From contig JACKEN010000008.1 of assembly GCA_020632995.1 (NCBI GenBank), forward strand, positions 124,001-188,000: a stretch of DNA of 64,000 nucleotides, given 5' to 3'. This document shows, piece after piece, positions 1-6,877 of the stretch. The stretch's first letter is position 1, and each line of letters begins with the position of its first letter. A program made the position numbers and the translations under genes. Origin of the DNA: Deltaproteobacteria bacterium (GTDB taxonomy: Bacteria > Myxococcota > Kuafuiibacteriia > Kuafuiibacteriales > Kuafuiibacteriaceae). The notes under the pieces were generated by a model that saw only the letters and a list, made by a program, of their open reading frames with translations, did not search any database and was not told the origin of the DNA.

Positions 1-422
1 GGCTCTGCACCGACGTGGAGTGGCTGGCCGCCTGCCAGGGGCCCGGGCAGCTCACGTACCCCTACGGCAACACGCGGGAGGACGGCCGGTGCAACGACGC
101 GCGGGATCGACACCCCGCCTACGAGTATTTCGGCACCACGGATCCGTCGGTGTTCAACATGCTCGACCACCCGTGCATCAACCAGCTCCCAGCCGGCCTC
201 GGCCTCACCGGGCAGTACGCGGGCTGCGAGAGCTCGGTGGGCGCGTTCGACATGATGGGCAACCTGCACGAGTGGACGTCGGACCCCGCCGGGACCTTCC
301 GCGGGGGCTACTACGTCGACACGCGGATCAACGGGAACGGCTGCCTCTACCGGACCACCGCGCACGGGGCGTCGTACTGGGACTACTCGACCGGGTTCCG
401 GTGCTGCGCGGATCCGAACTAG
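1..422 (+). CDS. SUMF1/formylglycine-generating-enzyme-like domain protein, C-terminal part
   Basis: This open frame runs in from the left edge, so the start is missing; codons are in phase from base 3. The residues LCTDVEWLAAC, GNLHEW and the terminal GFRCC are hallmarks of the SUMF1 (FGE-sulfatase) fold. True formylglycine-generating enzymes use a Cys pair a few residues apart just before the end of the domain. Here the matching stretch (GYYVDTRINGNGCLYRT) keeps only one Cys, so sulfatase activation is doubtful and a non-catalytic or alternative role is likely. Such domains are very common in Myxococcota secreted proteins. The stop overlaps the stop of the next, convergent gene by the four bases CTAG. 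The family is clear; the function is not. Confidence 0.8.
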   Translation, partial: LCTDVEWLAACQGPGQLTYPYGNTREDGRCNDARDRHPAYEYFGTTDPSVFNMLDHPCINQLPAGLGLTGQYAGCESSVGAFDMMGNLHEWTSDPAGTFRGGYYVDTRINGNGCLYRTTAHGASYWDYSTGFRCCADPN

Positions 423-916
423 ACGGGCTCGACGAAGCAGGCCTTGCCCCGGCCCTCGGGGTCCGCCACGCAGGCGAAGCCGTTGAGGCAGTCCGCGTCC
501 GTCGCGCAGACGTACAGGCAGCCCTTGTTGGTGCCGGAGATCGTCACGCACGCCGCGCCCGTGCCGCAGTCGGCGTCCTCCTCGCACCGCATCGAGCAGA
601 TGCCGGTCTTGCTCTGCACGTTGTCGCGCAGGCCCACGCAGGTGAGGCCGGCGCAGTCGGCGGATCCGCCCGCGGCGCACTCCTCCTGGAACGCGGCCTC
701 GGTGAGGGCCCCGGTACACACGTCGCCGGCCCGGCACTTGGCGTCCATCTCCTTGCAGTCGGAGTCCTGGGTGCAGGCGCCACCCTTCTCCACCGTGCCG
801 AGGGCGGAGGTGCCGGCGTCGACGTTGGTGTTGTTGTTGTCGGTGTTGCCGGGATCGCTCCCGCAGGCCGCGAGGGCAAGAGCGCAGGTGAGGAGGGACA
901 GTCGGAGCAGCGTCAT
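419..916 (-). CDS. Cys-rich lipoprotein with CxxDxDC repeats
   Basis: This 165-residue protein has a signal peptide and a lipobox ending at Cys18 (ALAAC), so it should be lipidated and exported. A short Asn/Asp linker follows. The rest contains at least three copies of a small CxxDxDC motif (CTQDSDC, CEEDADC, CATDADC) within a disulfide-rich body. Proteins of this type are abundant in Myxococcota and related bacteria and are presumed to be surface exposed; no biochemical role is known to me. The gene is convergent with the SUMF1-domain gene and overlaps it by 4 bp. A second, longer protein of the same general type lies at 26885-27991. Confidence 0.8.
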   Translation of the reverse strand: MTLLRLSLLTCALALAACGSDPGNTDNNNTNVDAGTSALGTVEKGGACTQDSDCKEMDAKCRAGDVCTGALTEAAFQEECAAGGSADCAGLTCVGLRDNVQSKTGICSMRCEEDADCGTGAACVTISGTNKGCLYVCATDADCLNGFACVADPEGRGKACFVEPV

Positions 917-985
917 GGGCGGCAGAAGCTAGCAGATGACCCACTCCATGTTCGAGGTGAGCGCCGCCACACGCGCGCGTCGCGG

Positions 986-1423
986 CTACTCGAACAGCGC
1001 GTCGTAGCGGGCCTGCATCTGCTCCGGCGTCAGCTTCTCGAGCTCGTGGCCGACGTTCCACTCGTGACCCCACGGGTCCCGGAAGGTGCCGGAGCGCTCC
1101 CCGTAGAAGTGATCCTGGGCCGGCCGGAGCAGGGTCGCGCCCGCCGCCACCGCGGCGTCGATCAGGGCGTCGGCGTCGTCGACGTGCAGGTGGATCGCGA
1201 AGGTGGTGCCGCCGAGGGTCTCGGGGCCCGCGATGTTCATCTCGGGGTACTCATCCGAGAACATGAGGGTGGTGCCGCCCATGCGGAGCTCGATGTGCCC
1301 GACGCGTCCGCTCGGCTCGACCAGGCGGAAGAGCTCCTCTGCTCCGAAGATGCGCTTGTACCACTCGACCGCCTCGCCGGTGTTCCGGAGGCGCAGGTAG
1401 GGGAAGACTTCGTGGATGGCCAT
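986..1423 (-). CDS. VOC superfamily (glyoxalase/PhnB-like) protein
   Basis: This 145-residue protein has the paired beta-alpha-beta-beta-beta pattern of the vicinal oxygen chelate fold. Visible landmarks are the opening PYLRLRNTGEAVEWYKRIFG, then GHIELRMGGTTLMFSDE, the second module HLHVDDADALIDAAVAAGA, and the typical ending FRDPWGHEWNVG. It resembles the PhnB/YhiB-type branch, whose members are small cytoplasmic proteins often of unknown substrate. The length is normal for one complete VOC unit. It is followed on the same strand by an AraC-type regulator 130 bp upstream of its start, so the two may be functionally linked, but the spacing does not prove an operon. Confidence 0.85.
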   Translation of the reverse strand: MAIHEVFPYLRLRNTGEAVEWYKRIFGAEELFRLVEPSGRVGHIELRMGGTTLMFSDEYPEMNIAGPETLGGTTFAIHLHVDDADALIDAAVAAGATLLRPAQDHFYGERSGTFRDPWGHEWNVGHELEKLTPEQMQARYDALFE

Positions 1424-1554
1424 GGCGTCATCATGCCTTGGGGGGCTCAGCGCCGTCTTGAAGGAATCTGACGGAGCCCCCTTCGGGGCCTCCTATAGCC
1501 CTCGCTGCGAATCGGCCCGGCTGGCCGGGCCGCTCTCGCTCACGGAATCTGACC

Positions 1555-2358
1555 TCAGAGCTCGAAGACAGGGACGTGGTGGGGCGAGCGGGGGGCGGCC
1601 CGGCGGTACGCCCCGGGGCTGAGGCCGGTGAGCGCCCGGAGCTCGCGGGTCAGGTGGGCCTGATCTGCGTAGCCGGCGTGCGCCGCGATGTCGACCAAGG
1701 TCTGCCCGGGGTCGCGGGCGAACCGCAAGGCAGATTGCATGCGCTGCACCCGGGCCCAGACCTTGGGGGGGGCGCCCACCTGGGCCTGGAAGAGCTGGCC
1801 GAAGTGCCGGTGGCTGAAGCCGCTGGCCGCCACGACCTCGGCCACCGAGGCGCCGCGCCGCAGGGCAGCCACGCCGTGGGCCACCGCGGGGTGGAGGCGC
1901 CGCTCGGGCTCGAGGCGCGACAGGAGGAGCGCCTCGAACACCCGGAGCCGGGCCTCGGGCTCGGGGGCTTCGCAGAGGCGCTGGTGGGCCTCCTCCGCGA
2001 AGGCGCCCCAGAGATCTCCGACCGGGGTGTGGGCATCGGCGAGGGCGGCCGCGGTGAGCCCGAAGAGGGCCGCGGCCGCGCCCGGCCGGAGCTGCGCGCC
2101 CACCGACGGGCCGGCAGGGTCGAGGGCACGAATGTAAGCTGTCTTGCGGACGCCGCCCACCACCGCCCGGGCCACCGGCTCGAAGCCCGCGCCCGGTCGC
2201 CACAGGCGCAGCGGCGGGCCCCCCAGCCGGAACACCAGGTGCATCTCGCCGGTGGGGAGCACCCGCTCCGCCGGGGCCTCGGGGGCCGCGCCGCCCTCGG
2301 CGGTCCAGAGGCGCCGCACCACGTGGGCGAGGCGCGGATGGGGGGCGCGGACGAGCAT
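1555..2358 (-). CDS. AraC-family transcriptional regulator (DUF6597-like N-terminus)
   Basis: This 267-residue protein starts at the ATG encoding MLVRAPHPRL; the frame stays open upstream, but the extra residues look like translated noncoding DNA. The N-terminal half matches the DUF6597-type sensor module seen in AraC regulators (landmarks LPTGEMHLVFRLG and VGAQLRPGAAAALFG). The C-terminal ~100 residues hold two helix-turn-helix motifs, including VAEVVAASGFSHRHFGQLF and the signature LVDIAAHAGYADQAHLTREL followed by LTGLSPGAYR. It should bind DNA as a one-component regulator. The target is unknown; the VOC gene downstream on the same strand is a candidate. No obvious ribosome binding site is visible at the chosen start. 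Confidence 0.85.
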   Translation of the reverse strand: MLVRAPHPRLAHVVRRLWTAEGGAAPEAPAERVLPTGEMHLVFRLGGPPLRLWRPGAGFEPVARAVVGGVRKTAYIRALDPAGPSVGAQLRPGAAAALFGLTAAALADAHTPVGDLWGAFAEEAHQRLCEAPEPEARLRVFEALLLSRLEPERRLHPAVAHGVAALRRGASVAEVVAASGFSHRHFGQLFQAQVGAPPKVWARVQRMQSALRFARDPGQTLVDIAAHAGYADQAHLTRELRALTGLSPGAYRRAAPRSPHHVPVFEL

Positions 2359-2508
2359 GGGCCCGCCGACTATACGGGTGCGCGCGGGACCTCGCCATGG
2401 GACTTCCCGCAGGCAGGCCGCTTGCCTATGGCCTCGGCCCGCGCTCGTGGGCCGCAACCTGGCAGTTCACGGTTGACCGCGCTCGCGGTGCGCCCTCGAA
2501 TCCTCGGG

Positions 2509-3426
2509 GTGAGCAACCGCGTCCTGGGCCTTGGCGCCGTCCTCCTCCTCGCTGCCTCGTGCCGGACCGCGCCCAGCGGTGCGCCTGACGCGGGAGCGCC
2601 CCGCCGGATCCCGATCGTGGTGTGGGACGAGGGCTACGTGCCGGCCGAGGTGGGTGCGCAGCCGGGCGAGCGGGTGCAGCTGGCGGTGACGCGGGAGACC
2701 GAGGTGGCCTGCGCGGAGCGGATCCAGGTGGCGGGTCAGGACGTGGCGCTGCCCCTGTACGGCCTGGCGCTGGTGGACGTCGAGGTCCCGAAGGAAGGTC
2801 GGCTTGCATTCCAGTGCCCGACCGGCGCGCTGAAGGGGGCCGTCGTCGTCGCGGATCACGCGCCCGACCCCGGCCTCGAGCACCCGCTCCTGAGCCGGCC
2901 CCCCGCCCTCGACTACGCGGCGTCCCTCGTCGGCACCGAGGCCTCCGAGTGGTCGGTGACGCGCTGGGACGGGACCGAGCCGCTCACCCTCACCGCGCTG
3001 CGGGGCCGGGTGGTGGTGGTGCGCATGTTCATGGACGAGTGCCCCTTCTGCCGCGCAACCCTGCCTGCGTTGGCGAAGATGCGGGCGGAGCTGGGCGATG
3101 TGCCGGTGACCTTCGTGGGGCTCTTCCATTCGAAGCCGCGGGGCACCGAGAGCGACTGGGGCACCGCGGTCACCACCGCCCGAAGGTGGGGCGCGGACTT
3201 CGCGCTCGGCTACGACACCAACTGGAACACCCTGGCGGGGTGGTACGGGTCGCTCCTCGAGCGCGCCCCGACGTCCGTGACCTTCGTCATCGATCGGAAC
3301 GGCAAGTTCGCTTTCGTTCATCCCGGGCCGGTCTTCCACCCCGCCACGCATCCGGATCATGCCCGCTGCGACGCGGACTACCGGGCGGTGAAGGCCGCGA
3401 TCGAGCAGGCGCTCGCGGCGCCGTAG
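2509..3426 (+). CDS. Lipoprotein with cupredoxin-like and thioredoxin-like domains
   Basis: GTG start; 305 residues. The signal peptide ends in LLAASC (Cys18), giving a lipid-anchored extracytoplasmic protein. Residues ~28-115 look like an EfeO-type cupredoxin domain: VVWDEGYVPAEVGAQPGERV, then FQCPTG and GAVVV. Residues ~140-300 form a thioredoxin/AhpC-TSA-like domain with the redox motif CPFC (about residues 178-181, inside MDECPFCRATLPAL) and the cis-Pro region TSVTFVIDRNG. The order suggests a metal- or redox-handling surface protein, possibly a copper-dependent disulfide or peroxide enzyme. That function is inferred; the two domains themselves are fairly clear. It stands alone between the AraC gene (divergent) and a large surface lipoprotein. 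Confidence 0.75.
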   Translation: MSNRVLGLGAVLLLAASCRTAPSGAPDAGAPRRIPIVVWDEGYVPAEVGAQPGERVQLAVTRETEVACAERIQVAGQDVALPLYGLALVDVEVPKEGRLAFQCPTGALKGAVVVADHAPDPGLEHPLLSRPPALDYAASLVGTEASEWSVTRWDGTEPLTLTALRGRVVVVRMFMDECPFCRATLPALAKMRAELGDVPVTFVGLFHSKPRGTESDWGTAVTTARRWGADFALGYDTNWNTLAGWYGSLLERAPTSVTFVIDRNGKFAFVHPGPVFHPATHPDHARCDADYRAVKAAIEQALAAP

Positions 3427-3451
3427 GTCCGGGCGCGTCACCCATTTGGGG

Positions 3452-3471
3452 GTCGGTGATCGATCGCCGAC
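3452..3471. promoter_or_regulatory. Imperfect 20-bp palindrome between two lipoprotein genes
   Basis: GTCGGTGATCGATCGCCGAC is a near-perfect inverted repeat with a single mismatched pair. It lies in the 90-bp gap after the cupredoxin-thioredoxin gene and 46 bp before the next start codon. It could be an operator for the downstream gene. No T-run follows, so a terminator is less likely. Confidence 0.25.
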
Positions 3472-3516
3472 AACGCCGTTTCCCGATCGTGCGGGACGTG
3501 GCAGCGTCGGGCCCGC

Positions 3517-6500
3517 ATGGCTCGACGGGAACACGGAAGACTCGGCCTGATCCTCGGGATCCTGGCCACCACCGGGTGCATCCGCTCGGCGCCCGAGCTC
3601 CCGAGCCGCCCCGAGGGCGCGGTGATCTCCGGCCAGGTCGTGCAGCGCGGCGGCCCCTCCGGCGACTGGGTCCCGGCCACCGGGGTCTCGGTCACGGTGG
3701 CGGGCCTGGGCGTCACCGCGAGCACCAACGCCGACGGCGCGTTCCGCCTCGAGCGCCTGCCGGTGAACCACATCATGACGGTGCGCCTCACCGCGGTGCG
3801 GACCTCCACCGACGCGCCGATCCAGCGTCGGGTGCTGGATCCCGTGCGCCCGATCCTCGATCGCGCGGCGCTCGACCTCGGCACCCTCCGGCTCGGGCCC
3901 GGCGGTGACCTCACCGGCCGCGCCCTCGTCCGCGAGACGCGCGAGGGGGCGGCGGTGGGCGTCGGGGGCACGCTGGCGGTCCTCACCCAGACCGCGTTCA
4001 AGGCGGTCACCGACGAGGCCGGGCACTTCCAGCTCCCCGACCTCCCCGAGGGCAACTTCGATCTCGTCGCGTTCCGCCCCGGCTATCTGCCCGCCCGTCA
4101 GGGCGGCGTGGCGGTGCTGCCGGGCGGCACCGTCACCGCGAAGGACCTGATCCTCCAGCGGGGTGACGCCCCCGACGTCGTTGTCTCGGGCTCCGCCCGC
4201 ATCCTCGGCGACGACTCAGACACCGGGCATTCCGGGATCACCGTCCGCTTCGCGGTGGACGGCGCCGAGACGCCCAGCGCCGAGGTCACCACCGGCCCCG
4301 ATGGCCGGTATGCAGTCTCACTTGCGCCGGGCGTGTACTACGTCACCGCTACCCGGGATGGCTTCGGCAAGGTCCTCCTCGAGGGCGTGGCGGTGCTCCC
4401 CGAGGGCGTGCTCGGCCTCGTCGACATCTACCTGTCCGCGCCCACCGACGGGGACTTCGACGGTGATGGGGTGCCCGACGGCGTCGACGAGGACGATGAC
4501 AACGACGGTTGCATCGACGCCTTCGACGCCTTCGACCTGGACCCCGCCTTCTGCCTGGACACCGACGAGGACGGCATTGCCAACGAGATCGACGACGACG
4601 ACGACGGCGACGGGCTCCTCGACTCGGAGGAGGTGTCCGAGGGCGCGGACGGCTGGGTCACCAGCCCCCTCGTCGCGGACACCGACGACGATGGCTACAG
4701 AGACGCGGTGGACGTCTGCCCAACCGTGCCCGACGACCAGACCGACAGCGACGGCGACGGGATCGGCGACGCCTGTGATGACGACGAGCTCCCCCCCACC
4801 GGCTACCCCGACCCGGTGATCGACCGCTTCAGCCCGACCGAGGCGGGGGTGGGGACGGTGCTGACCATCCACGGGAGCTTCCTCGACGATCCCGTCAACG
4901 TACCCCCGCTGATCCAGCTGCGGTTCCTCGGCCAGACGGGCGGCAGCGGGGTGCTCAGCGGGCCGCCCCTCGCGGTGAGCCCGGGTCAGCTCCAGTTCGA
5001 GGTGCCGCCGGGCGCCACCACCGGCCTCCTGCAGCTGTTTACCCACGGGAGGAGCACCACGAGCACGTCCGCGCTCATCATCCTGCCCAGCCCCGACGTG
5101 GTGACGATGTCCCCCGCGAGCGGGCGGCGGGGGTCGCGGGTGGTGGTGCTCGGGCACTCGTTCCTCGAGGAGGGGCTCGCCGCCTACGTGAACGGCGTGC
5201 AGGCCACCTTGCTCCCCTTCGCCAGCGGCGCGCTGGTGGAGACGCGGGTCCAGGCGGGGCAGCTCTACGACGCGCTCCAGCTCGAGGTGCCCGACACCGT
5301 CACCGGGCCGCTCGAGATCCGGAACCGCTTCGGCTTCGACCAGGCCCCTGCGCCGTTCGAGATCACCGACGCGGGCATCGTCATCGACCTCGTCAACCCC
5401 AACCCGGCGGCGGCGGGCGGGCAGATCAGCCTCCTCGGCCACGGCTTCTCCACCCGGGATCTGGTGGCCCCGCCGGTGCCCGAGGTGATCTTCAACTACG
5501 GCGGCGCGGAGCTCCGCCAGCCGCTCAACCCGGATTGGAGCGACACCCAGGCGACGGTGATGGTGCCGTCTGGGGTGACGACCGGCCCGATCGCGCTGGC
5601 CCACCCCGGCGCGGCCAGCCCGGTGGTGTACCGCGACACGCTGCAGGTGGTGCCTGACCTGCCGTACGTCATCGACGCGGATCCGCTGCTGGTGTCGCCG
5701 GGTGACAGCCTGACATTGATCGGCGGCAACCTGGCTGGCGTTACAACTGTTACCTTGGGCGGTGGGGTGACGGTGGGCGGGGCTGGGCTCATCACGAGCG
5801 CGGGTTCGGTTCAGCTCACGGTGCCGGCGGGGGTGCAGCCGGGGCCGGTGACGGTGCAGGGGCCGAGCGGGGCGGGTACTTCGCCGTTCAGGTTGGGGGT
5901 GGTGGTGGTGTCCGCGACGGTGCCGTTGAGCGGACTGGGAACGGTCAAGGCGGGCGGAGGCTTCGGGCCCGGGGCATCGGAGTTCTATTTGGTCATCCGA
6001 CCGCTGACCGGCTCGGACTTCATCCAGGTGGTCACCGCGACCTCCGCGACGCCGGGGCTGGCCAGGCAACTTCCTCCTCCGGCCGGAGCGGAGGGTGAGC
6101 GCTTCCTCTCTCTCTCGATCGCGCCTTCGGGTACGGTAGGGATCCTGCAGACCCTGCAAGACCGTACCTTTGTCGTGACCATCCCCGGTTTCCAGACCAT
6201 CGGTGTGTGCCCGTACGGCCGTTCCGCCAACCTTCTGGAGCCCAAGTTCGGGTACGATCCAACCAACACCGTCGCGTTCGGGTTGTTGCCCTATCAGGGC
6301 TCCGAGGGCGTGCTCCGGATAGACCTTGGCACAGGAGGGTGCGAGAGGCTCGTCACCCTGCCCCAGGCGGCGCCCACCACCAACAGCCTCTACGGAGTGC
6401 TGCCGCTCTCCGCGGGGTCGCTGCTCGTGACCCACTCGATCCTCGGCGCCGCCATCCTCGATGTCGACCTGCAGAGCCCCCTATATGGCACACTCACCAC

Positions 6501-6873
6501 GCCGTGGACCGCACCGGCCATCCCTCCTTCCCGGCTGCTTCGTGGGCCGGGTACGGCGGTGTTCCTCGAGGGCGCGCAGGCGGGCCTCGGCTACTTCGAG
6601 CCTCTTGCGGGAACGCCGCCGCAGTTCTTCACCGGGCTTGGATCGAACGCTCGAGGCCTCGCAGATGGGGCGCAGCGCTACTTGCTGACCTCGACGGGTC
6701 ATGTCATCGACATGACCTCCCCTCCGCGGCTTCTACGCGGCGGGCTGGACGTGGGTTTGGACCTACCTGGGTCAGGTAACGCTGTGGTTGGCGCGTCCAT
6801 CCCTGGAACCCACACGTTCTTCACCCTGAACACCGCAGGCGACGGCCTCGTCCGCGTGGACATCTACCCCTGA
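3517..6873 (+). CDS. Giant surface lipoprotein: carboxypeptidase-regulatory-like, thrombospondin type 3 and IPT/TIG domains
   Basis: 1118 residues with a lipoprotein signal (ILATTGC, Cys21). Residues ~35-300 hold three carboxypeptidase-regulatory-like beta-sandwich units (such as GAFRLERLPV and GHFQLPDLPEGNFDLVAFRP). Residues ~310-420 are thrombospondin type 3 calcium-binding repeats, seen as dense DxDxDG strings ending in DSDGDGIGDACDDD. Residues ~425-800 hold four or so IPT/TIG domains, each opening like VIDRFSPTEAGVGTVLTIHG or VTMSPASGRRGSRVVVLG. The last ~320 residues may form a propeller. The protein is probably displayed at the cell surface as an adhesive or structural element; no catalytic motif is seen. 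Its stop and that of the next gene form the palindrome TGAGGCCTCA, leaving only 4 bp between the convergent genes. Confidence 0.85.
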   Translation: MARREHGRLGLILGILATTGCIRSAPELPSRPEGAVISGQVVQRGGPSGDWVPATGVSVTVAGLGVTASTNADGAFRLERLPVNHIMTVRLTAVRTSTDAPIQRRVLDPVRPILDRAALDLGTLRLGPGGDLTGRALVRETREGAAVGVGGTLAVLTQTAFKAVTDEAGHFQLPDLPEGNFDLVAFRPGYLPARQGGVAVLPGGTVTAKDLILQRGDAPDVVVSGSARILGDDSDTGHSGITVRFAVDGAETPSAEVTTGPDGRYAVSLAPGVYYVTATRDGFGKVLLEGVAVLPEGVLGLVDIYLSAPTDGDFDGDGVPDGVDEDDDNDGCIDAFDAFDLDPAFCLDTDEDGIANEIDDDDDGDGLLDSEEVSEGADGWVTSPLVADTDDDGYRDAVDVCPTVPDDQTDSDGDGIGDACDDDELPPTGYPDPVIDRFSPTEAGVGTVLTIHGSFLDDPVNVPPLIQLRFLGQTGGSGVLSGPPLAVSPGQLQFEVPPGATTGLLQLFTHGRSTTSTSALIILPSPDVVTMSPASGRRGSRVVVLGHSFLEEGLAAYVNGVQATLLPFASGALVETRVQAGQLYDALQLEVPDTVTGPLEIRNRFGFDQAPAPFEITDAGIVIDLVNPNPAAAGGQISLLGHGFSTRDLVAPPVPEVIFNYGGAELRQPLNPDWSDTQATVMVPSGVTTGPIALAHPGAASPVVYRDTLQVVPDLPYVIDADPLLVSPGDSLTLIGGNLAGVTTVTLGGGVTVGGAGLITSAGSVQLTVPAGVQPGPVTVQGPSGAGTSPFRLGVVVVSATVPLSGLGTVKAGGGFGPGASEFYLVIRPLTGSDFIQVVTATSATPGLARQLPPPAGAEGERFLSLSIAPSGTVGILQTLQDRTFVVTIPGFQTIGVCPYGRSANLLEPKFGYDPTNTVAFGLLPYQGSEGVLRIDLGTGGCERLVTLPQAAPTTNSLYGVLPLSAGSLLVTHSILGAAILDVDLQSPLYGTLTTPWTAPAIPPSRLLRGPGTAVFLEGAQAGLGYFEPLAGTPPQFFTGLGSNARGLADGAQRYLLTSTGHVIDMTSPPRLLRGGLDVGLDLPGSGNAVVGASIPGTHTFFTLNTAGDGLVRVDIYP

Positions 6874-6877
6874 GGCC

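Noticed and set aside
4440..4800. A recent tandem repeat of Asp codons at the DNA level
   Set aside because: The GAC-rich DNA reflects thrombospondin type 3 calcium-binding repeats in the protein, not a DNA-level element.
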